From Lunularia cruciata (lineage: Eukaryota > Streptophyta > Marchantiopsida > Lunulariales > Lunulariaceae): 64,000 nucleotides of DNA. The notes under the pieces are model-generated. The model ran no database searches and was not told where the DNA came from. It worked only from the letters and a program-made list of their open reading frames with translations. Within the stretch, counting starts at the first letter, position 1; each line of letters begins with the position of its first letter. The position numbers and the translations under genes are program-made. The DNA lies in contig OX419757.1 of NCBI GenBank assembly GCA_948567375.1, positions 32,054,001 through 32,118,000 of the forward strand, written 5' to 3'. Positions 1 to 10,660 of this stretch are shown here, piece after piece.

Positions 1-143
1 TCGATCTCGATGATGCCCTTCTCATGACATTAGTAGTCTTGAACATCAGCCTCCAAGTCTTGCGTTGGATGGGCGATAATTTGGCTTCTTTGGGTTTTAC
101 TTCACTTCTTTGTCTTCGGACTGGCAACATCTTTGATCTTCCA

Positions 144-659
144 CTATCCCATTCTTGCAAAGTACTTGTCATTCGCCCGTAGATAAAGCATATACTGTTG
201 CTCCTCTTCGTTGGCTTCTTGTCTCAAATCGGGGTGCATGTGGGAGACCATACGATGACGCTCGTCTTCAGAGAGCAAGTTCAGCCCGAAGTAGAAATGT
301 GATGCGAACGGTGCGAAATAATGCAGTGGCAAGCCCGTTCTCCAATTCACCACCATCTGCCTTATTCGGTGATAGAAGCACTTCGCCCAATTCATTGGTA
401 CTCCTACAAACATCTAATGGAAGAAGACGGCCTGCTGCATGGTTACGTATGTTGTTTGCTCCGGCTTGAACATGGCCATCATCGCCCCCATGATACTTCT
501 TCGGATTGGGTCTCGATAGGATTCCACCTTGTAACCATTTGTAGTTTGTGGAGCAAAAAACGAATTGCAAATCTCTACCGTCTCCTCTACAGCATCACAC
601 TTCTGATAAAAGGTGATCCTTGTCAACTCTCTTGCTCTCTCCCCAGGACTAACTTCCAA
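144..659 (-). pseudogene. Transposon-associated protein of unknown family (broken)
   Basis: Minus-strand reading from 659 down to 144 is one continuous frame interrupted by a single TAG at 416-414, immediately followed by an ATG. It gives about 170 codons of ordinary protein composition. Notable segments are a Trp/Cys-containing stretch (MNWAKCFYHRIRQ) and a Pro-Phe-Ala-rich stretch (HYFAPFASHF) followed by LNLL. A related segment (TYLAPFAIHF then LNLL) lies on the plus strand near 43,480-43,560, so this is a dispersed family. I cannot name the family or a function; membership of a mobile element is inferred from dispersal and surroundings. The frame stops upstream of 659 (TGA at 668-666), so the N-terminus is missing or frameshifted. 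Confidence 0.5.
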
Positions 660-1458
660 TCCGACTCAGTCTATCAAGCCGGATTGCCTCTCTTCCCCTC
701 TACTTTGGGACCCTCCTCACAATTACTGGCAGCAATCTCTCCCATCACTCCCAGGAAACTGAAATTCCAATTCCATGCTAAAAAGGTAATACGAAGTCTA
801 ACCAAGACTTCGATCCTAGCTACTATGTCTACTCTTCAAATTGCAAAACCTCTCACTGCCAACGCGTTGGCCACCTTCTTTGCCATGATTTGTTCTCTTG
901 TTCTACGTTGTTGGAAGATCAGCCCCTCTCTTGGACGAGACACTCTAACTCCCTCAGGGTTTTGGAAAATTTCACTCTCGACGGGCTTCTGGACACACAT
1001 TACTGCAGGACAACTACTCAAAGGAAGTGGAAATTTACTCAGCAAATTCAACTTCCCCCTACATAGTTGCAATTTTGTATTGCCCCGAATCGTAGTCATT
1101 CTTCAGTCAATTTTGTCTGTGAATTTTCTCTCTTTTGCGTGCCCTCCCGGTCACTATCAAGACATGCTTCTTCTGCCCCCGCCATTTCTTGAAATGTACT
1201 TTCTTGCCACGTACAGAGGTTGTTAAATGGTCTTCATCATTCTTGCATTTTCCAACCCAAAGACGATGATCTTTGGCCTGTTTCTAGCGTACTACTCTTC
1301 TGAGTACCTCCATCATCGGATCCGATGTCAGCTTCTTTGGCTTTCCTCCGAAGTTACTTTCACCTCTTCTTTGTCCGCAATTTGACTTTTCCGTGCTTAC
1401 TTCGTCTTTTAAACACTACTAACCATAAAAAAACAAAAAATGTGGGTACCACACCATG
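660..1458. other. No supported gene; possible upstream part of the 144-659 protein
   Basis: This stretch is richer in G+C than what follows. A minus-strand open frame of 87 codons (836-1099) and its continuation toward 700 could be frameshifted N-terminal sequence of the 144-659 protein, but I see no recognisable motif. A long plus-strand frame over the same bases (321-1226) is most likely a chance antisense frame. Confidence 0.3.
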
Positions 1459-1645
1459 CCGTTAATGGTACATCCAATAGTGAAAATGGTGCAGGTGATA
1501 GTGGGTCCCACCATGTGATCAGTAGTCCTAACATGAAATCTAGCAACCAACAATTAGTCCATGAGCAACTACCAAAATAACTATGATTGCCAACACTACC
1601 ACTCCAACATCTAAGCAAACTAGCTTTGGCACTATAAATGTTATG
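1459..1645 (+). repeat. Dispersed direct repeat, copy 1 (partner at 17,118)
   Basis: About 185 bp align closely, in the same orientation, with 17,118-17,310. Shared blocks include cccaccatgtgatca, aacatgaaat, agtccatgagcaa and taccaaaataacta. Both copies bracket the whole 2.4-16.4 kb Ty3/gypsy cluster. They may be pieces of an outer element into which the cluster inserted, or independent copies; similarity fades beyond about 1,645. Confidence 0.65.
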
Positions 1646-2426
1646 ACAATTTTCATGTATATATACATTGATACAAAATATATATTATTGTGAACATCAT
1701 ACAATATAGGAGCACAACTCAAACATAAGTCATACATGAACTCTAAAGTGCTACAATTGATCCCCTAGTAATTTAGTCCCTCTAACTCCTTAGTAATTAG
1801 GTCACTCTAAATCCAGATAGTCATCTATTCCAAGTATAAGTTATGCCATATGGTGGGCAAAGATCAAGAGGTTGGGTGCTATCAAGCCCCATAATTAGTC
1901 ACCTATCTGCAATCTATACCACGTAAAGGGTGAACTAGCTATAGTTCAAGTACATATAGGACATAACCACTATCCTTGAGGAACCATCATGAGGGAAGGA
2001 GTCAAACATGCCATATGATATCCTCTCAAACAACTATCATATACCAACATAATAGTAGCTCCACCAAAAGAGCCATATAATATACACTACAAGCCTATAG
2101 TACAAGTGCCAAGCTTGGATCCATAGTGCCATCAATGTTTGGGAGGTGGCATGGTGCACAATTGTGTACATAATCCTCCCAAACAACACCATCATGTCCT
2201 TGCAACACAAGGACTCCAAAAGGAAAAACCTTGCATATTATCAAGATAGTGTAACCTATAGCAACATCAAGTGTCATTGTACAACTTGTTATAAATATAC
2301 AAAGTTACCTACATGAAATTGACGGATTGAAGGTCTATAACCTCCTCCTCAAATAATAGCATAGCATAAGGTATCCTTATGTTGAGCAATTGCTAAGTTC
2401 TTAAAGGCCTCTGACATCACTCTCCA
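1646..2426. other. No gene seen; one stem-loop
   Basis: AT-rich sequence with stop codons in all frames. The only structure noticed is an 11-bp inverted repeat (tgtttgggagg at 2136-2146 and its complement at 2175-2185) with a 28-nt loop. Confidence 0.4.
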
Positions 2427-2839
2427 TGTAAAAGACCAAGACTGGGGGGAGAAATAGGAGAATGGAAGATCATATATGGACACTTGAATGTGGGTCAACT
2501 CCAAATGCCTAACATAAGCTTTGGTTCTCATATTTATAGAGAGCATACAAGGCTCTTGAGAAACTTCTCAAGAAGCTTGCTTGAGCCACTTTCTTGGAGT
2601 GCAAGCCAAGGTAACCAAGAAGCTTCTCAAGAAACTTCCTTTTAGAAGTTGCCTACTTGGCTTGCAAGCTAAGCTAGTTGGAAGCTTCTAGAAGCTACTT
2701 ACTTGGGATGCAAGCTAAGCTAGCTAGGAAGCTTCCTAAGAAGCTTCTTAGATACTTCTAGAATATTCTAGACTAATTTGGCCTATTTGCTACTTTGTTA
2801 GCCCTAACTAACTTCATTGCTAATTTCTGTATTGTTACA
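2427..2839 (-). repeat. LTR, family B (3' LTR of a minus-strand Ty3 fragment)
   Basis: About 413 bp, starting TGTAAAAGACC and ending ATTGTTACA on the plus strand, so it has TG...CA ends. It shares many AAGCTT-rich blocks (gcaagctaagctag, agaagcttc) with the LTR pair at 36,555-36,952 and 41,520-41,939. The adjoining integrase-like sequence (3.0-3.8 kb) is on the minus strand, so this is its 3' LTR. Confidence 0.6.
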
Positions 2840-4373
2840 TTCCAAAAGATCTATGCACACTATGAACATGCACTCACCCATATTTTTGGATCATCTTAGT
2901 CTAAACCTACAATAACATCATGACAATTGGGTGCAGGTAAATCTAGATCTTGTCCATAGAGTAGAAAGTAAAGAGAGAAGGATGCTAAGAAGGCTTGGCA
3001 ATTGAACCAATAGCCCATGGCTGACCAAGGTAACTAGATATCACAATCTCCCAAGTGATCTCTTTGCATACCATACTTATCCAAACCTCTCTTCATTGTT
3101 TGAACCACTCTCTTTGCTAATCCATGTGCCTCAAGGTGATCTCATGAGGTAGTACAATGATCAATCAAGGTCTTGTCACATAAGTCCTGAAACTCTCCCA
3201 AGAACTTAGTACCTTGATCAATCAAAACCTCAACTGGTGCACCAAAATTACTAATAACTTGATCCAAGAACATGCAAGTTGTCACTTCAATGGAGTTGTT
3301 AGGAAGTGCAATCAACTCAATCTACTTAGTGAAGTGTTCCCTCATAACCAAAACATACCAGTGATATCTCACAATCAATGGTAATAGTCAAGCAAAGTCC
3401 AAACTCCAATGGTAACCCAATCCCATGATGGTAATGGATGTATCCGTGGCATAGCAACATTAAATGATGCTCTAACTTGGTCACAAACCACACATCTAGT
3501 AACAAATTGCTATACATTGGTCTTCATACCAAGTTAAAAATAATGACTCTGAAATAAACTATATGTACACTTTACTCCAAAATGTCCTAGCTCCTAATAA
3601 GCATGATGTATTAGCTGTGGTCTCTAAGATAGGAGTGGTACTATTGCACTCTACCATCTGACCATACATGAAGGAGGTGTCTACCATCCAATCTAAACCG
3701 CTTGGCTTGTTGAAGGATTTGGTCTTGCTCCTTGACACCAATTGTGACACCCACAACACCAATGTAAAGATAATCCATCACTAAGACATCATCATGAGGT
3801 CTCATTGACCTATGCCAATATTTCCACCCTCTAGATCTATGACCTCAACAACTCCTCATGTATGTGTTGAGAGAGATACCATCAAAGCCTAAGAAATATA
3901 TATAAAAAGTAGATGCATGCTAATTTGGCATCATCTCCTCATCTATCTCACCATGCTAACATGCTTTGGTCTGATCTTGCTAGCTAGGACATGGGTTTCT
4001 ACTCAACCCATAAGCATCACCACTCTAGGTCTGTGAATAACCATGAAATCACACTCTTGTAAAATCATAGCCCATCTTGCAAGCTTCCTTGAAAGCTTGT
4101 TTGATTCCATCAATCACTTCAATGCAAATTAGCTATAAGCTCCATATGTGCTCTAGCTGCATCTATAATAGACCAAGGGTGTAATCCAAGTAGGCAACAC
4201 TCACCTGGTTAGACCCCAAATAGACTACTCTCACTAGTAGCCATTGGTTATGTCCCAATAATACCATAACCCCTCTATCCATCACCCCCAACATGTGCTT
4301 GAATCATCTTGATAAGCATAGACCTCACAAGTGTTTGAGTGGTGATGCCTATCAAGCACATCCTCTATTGCTT
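2840..4373 (-). pseudogene. Degenerate Ty3/gypsy integrase region
   Basis: Minus-strand translation between about 3,760 and 3,000, across several frameshifts and stops, gives recognisable Ty3/gypsy integrase blocks: a WSLDFA block with the first catalytic Asp, then VLVMREHFTK, ISNFGAPVEVLIDQG with the second catalytic Asp, and EAHGLAKRVVQTMKRG with the catalytic Glu. The order and spacing fit a D,D-35-E core. The family B LTR at 2,427-2,839 lies immediately downstream. The stretch from 3,800 to 4,373 shows nothing I can assign. Clearly non-functional; it probably belongs to the same broad family as the 36.5-41.9 kb element. Confidence 0.6.
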
Positions 4374-4985
4374 TATAACACCCATTGATGCATGTATGCT
4401 CTATAGGGATATTAAGTTTAGTATTGCAAGTAGTGAAAAAATATTATTTATATGGAGTTTAGCTAAGCTTCTATATTAGTCACAATTAACGAGAGTTAGT
4501 CTAGTGCATTGACTTGGTATTGTTCTTAGTTATTTGACTTTGAGGAAAGAGATGAGAACTCTTGGGCACACAAGCCTTGTAGGTGTGGATTTTTCTATAG
4601 TCTAAGGATATTCCATGTGAAGGAATCCTTGACTTAGTTGATAGGTGAAGATAAGACTACCTACCCATGGGATTATTCCCATGTGCTTGGACATTCCTTT
4701 AGACTTTTAGAATTTATTTGAATTTAAGCCTAATAACTTGAGTTACTCTGATAATTAATAACTTGGGTGTGCAACTTTTTCACAAGTATATAAGCTAGAA
4801 GTGAGGATGTGCTCAATATCCTTTCATTTGCAACTATTTCTCTCTCATTGAGTTCTTTAGTGAACAATGTCTTGAGACTTGGAGGTGCCTTGGAGTTCTA
4901 ACTTTGGAGGAGTGTGATGGAGTTAGAACTCCTTGCCTTCTTAGTCCATGGTTAGCTACCTTAATACCATATTGAGTGAAGGACA
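4374..4985 (+). repeat. LTR, family A, copy 1
   Basis: About 612 bp, beginning tataacaccc (degenerate TGTAACACCC). It is alignable through its length with 12065-12741: shared blocks include gacttggtattgttctta, gaatccttgacttagt, the cacaagtatata TATA-like region and the cttagtccatgg end. The exact 3' boundary is uncertain by about 15 bp because the next bases (agccaactc) also recur after the other copies. Confidence 0.7.
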
Positions 4986-5205
4986 AGCCAACTCACATTT
5001 TGGTTCCATTGTCCAAATCTCTCTAGAAGGCAAGATAATGTTCCATGTACAATTTTATCTTAGGCAAAAGGAGGTTATGGGAACTCACTTGGAGAGAACA
5101 TTAGAGGAGGAGAGGGTTGAACTTAAGTTAGAGAAGTTAGATCCATTTTTTTACCATGTAGTTTATTATGATGTTTTTGAAGTGATACAGTACTATGAGT
5201 TGGCT

Positions 5206-5890
5206 TGTTACTTATTCAGGATGAACCTCTTATAGCTATTATGGTAGAAGACCATGGACTAAGAAGGCAAGGAATCTCAAATCCATCATACTCTTCCAAG
5301 GCTAACACTACAAAACTCAAACTATTGTTCATTAGAGAACTCAATGAGAGAGAGATAGTTGCAAATGAAAGGATGACAAATACCTCCTCACTTCTAGTTT
5401 ATATACTTATGAAATAGTTAGTACCAAAGTTACTAATTATTGGAGTGACTGAAGTTACTAGGCTAAAAATCAAATAAAGTCTAAAGGAATATCTATACTC
5501 ATGGGAATATTCTCCTAAGCATATGGTCTTATCTTGACCTAACCACTAAGTCAAGGATTCCTTCACATGGGCTATCCTTGGAGTATAGAAGAAACCAAAA
5601 CAAAAAGATTTGTGGTGCAAGAGTTCTCAACTCTTTCCTCAAGGCCAAACACCTAAGAATAATACCAAGTCAATACACTAGAATCCAAATAGTGGTGTTC
5701 ATCTTTTCCACCTCCTCTAAAGTAAGGTCCTCTTTATCTTAGCTATGACTAACTTTGGCTATGACTAACTTTAGCTAATCATGACTAGTGTAGAACCATC
5801 CTTTATCTCTATATAAATAATATCTCTCAAGTACTTTTAATATCAAACTAATTATCACAAAAGCACATACATGCACAAATGGATGTTACA
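5206..5890 (-). repeat. LTR, family A, inverted copy
   Basis: Reverse complement of the family A LTR: it begins (plus strand) tgttacttattcagg and ends aaatggatgttaca. The 70-codon open frame at 5,205-5,417 (+) is recognisably the same as one read from 12,742-12,530 (-), which independently confirms the inversion. With 4374-4985 it forms an inverted LTR pair with about 220 bp between the arms. Confidence 0.75.
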
Positions 5891-6165
5891 TATACCTCCA
5901 AACTAAGATTGCACATAGCAACTACTCTTGCCTCCTCCAATTACATTATTTGATCCTCCCTTGACTTCCCTATATCACCTCCTTGTGCTTTCTTCAATCT
6001 CTTATGAATGCTTTGGAAAGTAGGAAGATCAAAGTGCATAGGTACGGGAGACTTAATACCCTATACCAAATAATATGGTGAATATTGGATGGAAGTCTTC
6101 ATGGTTGTCCTATACTCCAACAAAACTACATGTATCCTCTTGTCTCAATGATTTTGACTGTATCC
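5891..6165 (-). pseudogene. Ty3/gypsy integrase C-terminal fragment, inverted
   Basis: Reverse-complement sequence here matches the integrase C-terminal region at 11,530-11,740 (blocks gagtataggacaaccatgaag, in part, and ctttgatcttcctac). About 300 bp that should lie between this block and its LTR is deleted. It is therefore an internally deleted 3' end of a family A element, joined to the LTR at 5206-5890. Confidence 0.65.
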
Positions 6166-7139
6166 TAATCCTACCTTTTGGCCCAAAAATTTGAGAGAGA
6201 TCATTTTTGTGCAAGAATTTATGAATTTTTAAAGTGAGGGAGTGGTTTGTAGACCAAATCTGAAACATATGTGTTGAATAAAAAGATGCCTAGGCCAAAT
6301 GGATCAATTAAAAGATCTAAAATTTTGAATGGGAGAACACTTTGGGGTGTTTATCAAGTGTGCAAAATTTCACAGGATTGTGATTACCAATTGAGAGAAT
6401 TTAGTGACATTGTGAAGAGGGTCAATTGTGGAGAGTTGAGATCTCATGCATGAGGATTGTGCAAACAACCAAAAGCATGTTTGACTCATCTTGGGAGTAT
6501 GGAGGCTCACCAAGAGTGGAAGCTAAGGCTATGCAAGGTTCCCCAAGGGTTTGAGGTGATTCTAAGGGTTGATTTGGAGAAAAGAGAGTTTAGAATAAAA
6601 TTTGAAGAGAGTGTTGAGAGGATCCAAAAGCATACATTACTTGAAAGAAAGAGTGATTCTAATTGATTTTCATATGGAGAGAAGGGACATAAGGCAAGTT
6701 CATGTCCATTGACTTTTGAGGGCAAGAGATTGAGAGAAAGGAGAGGCTTACTTGACTTGGGGTTGCATATTGGACCTTCTTCACCAAGATCGGGACAGAG
6801 GAGATCTAAGACCAAAGAGTTATGTGAGGTTTATGGAATGGAGTAAAAAGGACATGAGTATAGTGGATTAATAAACTTTTGGAGATTTTGGTGAAAACTT
6901 TTGGAGATTTTGGTGAAAGATCTTGGAGAAATTATTAATATAGCTATAGAGAAACCACCACCTTCATCAGCTAGTTCTCAAGATTAGTGATGGAGATAAT
7001 CTTTTATCTTATGGATAAACTTCCATGAGGGTTTGATGAATATGCACTCTAGAAATTTGATCTTGCCATAGAAATCTTAGAGTAATCTTAACCTTTTTTT
7101 TTCCCTAGGGTGGATTACTCTCCAATGGTGTTAGTCATG
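6166..7139 (+). pseudogene. Decayed leader/gag-proximal region of the first Ty3 element
   Basis: Short plus-strand frames at 6,271-6,453 and 6,457-6,666 are followed by FSYGEKGHKASSC (6,667-6,705), which looks like a CCHC zinc knuckle whose first Cys has become Tyr or been lost. A 21-bp unit (aaacttttggagattttggtg) is tandemly repeated about twice near 6,870-6,916. There is no intact frame. A knuckle-like motif here in addition to the one at 8.04 kb is unusual and may reflect a nested fragment. Confidence 0.4.
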
Positions 7140-8137
7140 TATATACTTTATTAGTTATAGAGTGACAAAAAAATTTAGAGAAAGATAATGAAGGGCTAAG
7201 ATGTGAAAAATTCCAGTTTTCCTTAGCAAGGATAGAGAAGATGTGGAGGCCTTTGTAAGAAACTTCATGGGAGATTGCATAGGTACAATGAGAGGAGAAA
7301 GAATGAGTGGGCCTCATTATTATTAGATTCTTTGAGGATGCAACCCTTACATGGTATGAGTTAAAATGCCAAAAAAAGGAGAGATGGGCAAGAAGAGTCC
7401 TAGAAGAGTTTGACTTCAGCATTCATTGAGAACTCTCTTCTAAATGAGAGTTATAGAGATTGATGAGTGAGGTTACCTTCCTCAAACAAGGAGATGGAGA
7501 GAAAGTGAGAGTGTATGTAGAAAGAGTGGAGAAGTTAGAGTCCAGGTTTTGCATAATGTTAAGGAGGAGTGGGAATGATGTGGAGACTATTATGATTGGC
7601 ATAGAAGCCATGCTCACCAGGAATTTTGTGAGAGAGTTAAGACCATAGATTAGAAGTAAGGTGAAATTTGAGAAACCTTCTTCCAAGGTTGAAGCTATCA
7701 AGATTGCAATACGTATGGAGGAGAGTTTGGAAAGAAATGAGAGTGATTTGGTGGTGAAGGAGGTTGTGCATCTTCCTCAAGGTTACAAGTATGGTGGAAA
7801 TTTTTATACTTTGGTGGTAATGGTTTTACCACAAGTAGTTGTTGCTCCAATTCTTGCACCTCTACCAAAAGATCTAGTTCAAACCGTCCCAAAACAACTT
7901 GCAAATATCAAGATCAATGTAGTGCAATTATGGGAGAAGAGAAAGGTGGATCAAAATATGGAAAGAGAACCTAGGAGTTATGGAAGCTACCTATATAGGG
8001 GAGGCCAAATAACCAAAATTTTCAATGATAAAAATTGTTTTGGTTGTGGAGGAAGAGGTCACATCCAAAGGAATTGCTCAAATTCCACATACCATGGAGG
8101 AAGGAGTTATGAGGGAGCCAATAGAATGAAAGAGTGA
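7140..8137 (+). pseudogene. Ty3/gypsy gag (degenerate) with CCHC zinc knuckle
   Basis: The structural protein that packages element RNA. Plus-strand frames 7,460-7,648 and 7,661-8,137 carry a retrotransposon-gag-like stretch (VRVYVERVEKLESRF, later KIAIRMEESLER) and end with a complete CCHC knuckle, CFGCGGRGHIQRNC, beginning at 8,036 (C-x2-C-x4-H-x4-C). The N-terminal half (7,140-7,450) is broken by several stops and frameshifts, and a TAG separates the two later frames. It sits in the normal gag position upstream of protease. Non-functional. Confidence 0.7.
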
Positions 8138-8152
8138 GGTAGTGAAACCCAA

Positions 8153-9090
8153 GTGGCTCCTAATCCAAAAAAAGGTAAGGAGATAACATCCATAGATGTG
8201 GTTGAGAGTAAGTATAAGAAGGGGGAGTGCTCAAACTCCAAAGGTCTTAATTTGGATATTTTGGCACAAGAGAAGAAGAGAGCTTGTTTTCTTGAGGATT
8301 TACATTCTTCTCAAGGACTTACTTCTAGCAAGGATATTCCTATGCTGACTAGAAGCACTTGCACTACACTAGCACCTCAACACCATCAATAACAAATACT
8401 CCAAGGAAGAAGTTGGAGATGGAGGACTTCATGATCTTAAAGCAATGATTGAACTACAATGTGTTGGTAGTCACAAAGGCTAACATCACAATGGGCCAAA
8501 TAATTAATTTGAATTATACCTTGAGGAAGGAGCTTAAAGGTAGTTTGACTTCTACAAGGAGCAAGAGGAAGAAGAAAGCAAAAGAGAAAGCTCTAGTATC
8601 AACAGAGGTGGTGAAACCAACACCATGGGAGGGTTGTAAATATGCCTCCAAGAGAGTGAGTGGCCACAACATCATAGATGCACTTATTGATGGAGGATCT
8701 ACGAATGAATGCCATGTTAGAAATGTTGATAAAGAAGTTAGGTATGATACCCTTTAGACCTTCAACATTTGTGGTAAGCATAGCAAACAAGCAATAAGTT
8801 TGAGCAATAAGGGTGATGCATAAGGTGGTAGTTTCAATTATGGGAGTTCAAAATCTCATGACTTTCTAAGTCTTGAAGGATTCAAGCTATGACTTACTTC
8901 TTGGGAGGCCATGGTTGAGAGCAGCACGCACAACTGATCAATGGCACAAAGGGTACTTGAGGATTGGGTCATCAAACCATAAAGTCACAATTCCTGTGAC
9001 TAACACCACCAACACTTCACATTCAGATACACCATCTTCTGATTATTGGGAATCAGATTCTGAAGAAGGAGCTCCAAGAGTGGACACAAG
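8153..9090 (+). pseudogene. Ty3/gypsy protease region (degenerate)
   Basis: An aspartic-protease-like block, LIDGGSTN, lies with D-G-G-S at 8,689-8,700. The usual retroviral-type active site is D-T/S-G, so this is either a family variant or decayed. Downstream, across a frameshift, are a YDLLLGRPWLRA block (about 8,885-8,925), typical of the end of Ty3/gypsy pepsin-like proteases, and an acidic Ser-rich linker toward RT. Stops at about 8,137, 8,392 and 8,757 break the frame. Confidence 0.6.
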
Positions 9091-10660
9091 CATGGAAGAG
9101 GAGACTTCCACAAAGGATGATGAATCTGAATCTGATTCAGATGTGTATCCCTTGTGTGCTATGGATTTTGCACCTAAGCCAGAGGTTTTGAAGGACCCAA
9201 ATAAATCACCATTGACACTTGAGGAGGTAGAGGGAAGGTTAGCTACCCTCAAGTATGGCCCAAATGTTACCAAGGAGGAGAAGGTGAGATTTGAGGAGAT
9301 TTTCCGCAAGTTCATCCATGTGTTTGCTTTTAGTTACAAGGATTTGAAGGAAGTCACCTTGGAGGAGCACAAGATAGAGGTGGAGTCACATGCAAGAACA
9401 ATCTGCCAAAAGCAACGTCACATTAGCCCACCAATATCTTTGGTTGTGAAGTAGGAGATTGATAAGCTCAAGGAGGCCAGATTTATCTTTGAGGTGGAGA
9501 ATTTAGAATGGGTGTCTCCAATTGTCATTGTGAAGAAAAAGAATGGCAAGCTTCAAGTATGTGTAGATTACAAGAAGCTCAATGTTGTTACCAAGAAGGA
9601 CTACTACCCATTGCCATTCATTGATGAGATCTTGGAGGAGGTTGTAGGTCATGAGAGGTATAGTTTTGGAGATGGTTATAGTGGATATAACCAAATCAAG
9701 ATTGCACTAGAGCATCAACAACTCACCAATTCACCACACCTTGGAGAACTTACGCTTTCAAGGTCATGCCTTTTGGGCTTTGCAATGCTCCAGCCACATT
9801 CCAACGGTTCATGAACAAGGTATTTGAACCTTTCATTGGGAAATTTGTGAGAGACTTCATTGATGACTTTTGTGTCTATAGGAGCAAGGAGGAGCACTTT
9901 GAGCACCTAATCAAGGTCTTGCAACGCTTGGATGAGGCAAATGCATCACTCAACCTAGAGAAGTGCATTTTTGGATGTGAAGAAGGTCTACTTTTGGGGC
10001 ACATCATCTCCAAGGATGGAATAACAGTTGATCCTAAGAAGGTGAGGAAAATCTTAGACGTTCTATTCCCTTCAAGCTTGACAAAGTTACTCCAATTCTT
10101 GGGGATGGTTGGATACTAACTATAAGAGGTTCATCTTCTCATTTTCCAACAAGGCTTATGCATTGACCATCTACATGAAGAAGGGTGTAGATTACATGGT
10201 GTATTTGGAGGACAAGGAGGCTCTCAAAGCTTTTGAGGAGCTCAAGAAATCCCTTGTTGTAGCTCCAATTCTTGCTAAACCTGGTTGGAGTAAGCCTTTT
10301 ATCCTCTACACTGATGCCTCTAATGTAGCTATAGGATGCACTCTTAGTCAATTAGACCAAGATGGGCATGATCATCCAATAGCTTATGCTGGTAGGCAGA
10401 TGGTTTCAGCAGAGAAGAACTACTCTGTCAAGGAGAGAGAAGGGTTGGCAGTGATCTTTGGTCTCAAGAAGTTTAGACACTACTTGATAAGAGGGAAAGC
10501 CACCATTGTCACGGATCACAAGGCTTTGAAGTACATCTTCAACAACCCTAATGTTGAAGTGAGACTAGCAAGGTGGATGATACTCTTGTCTGAGTATAAC
10601 TACACCATTGAGGATAGGCCAGGAAAGAAACATGCAAATGTTGATTTGTTATCTAGAGCC
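9091..10660 (+). pseudogene. Ty3/gypsy reverse transcriptase and RNase H (degenerate)
   Basis: Copies element RNA to DNA. RT blocks in order: HKIEV...PISLVVK (ending in a TAG at 9,452-9,454), WVSPIVIVKKKNG and VCVDYKKLN (9,510-9,590), a frameshift near 9,740, MPFGLCNAPATFQRFMN (9,766 on), and the catalytic FIDD box at 9,856-9,867 where most relatives have Y/F-x-DD. Then LLGHIISKDGI. RNase H follows in the frame beginning 10,109, with YTDASNVAIG (about 10,308), EKNYSVKEREGLAVIF and TDHKALKYIF. At least one stop and two frameshifts make it inactive, although RNase H and the following integrase are still open over 379 codons. Confidence 0.85.

Noticed and set aside
321-1226. 301-codon plus-strand open frame
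   Set aside because: It is antisense to the better supported minus-strand frame at 144-659, has no motif and an unlikely composition.
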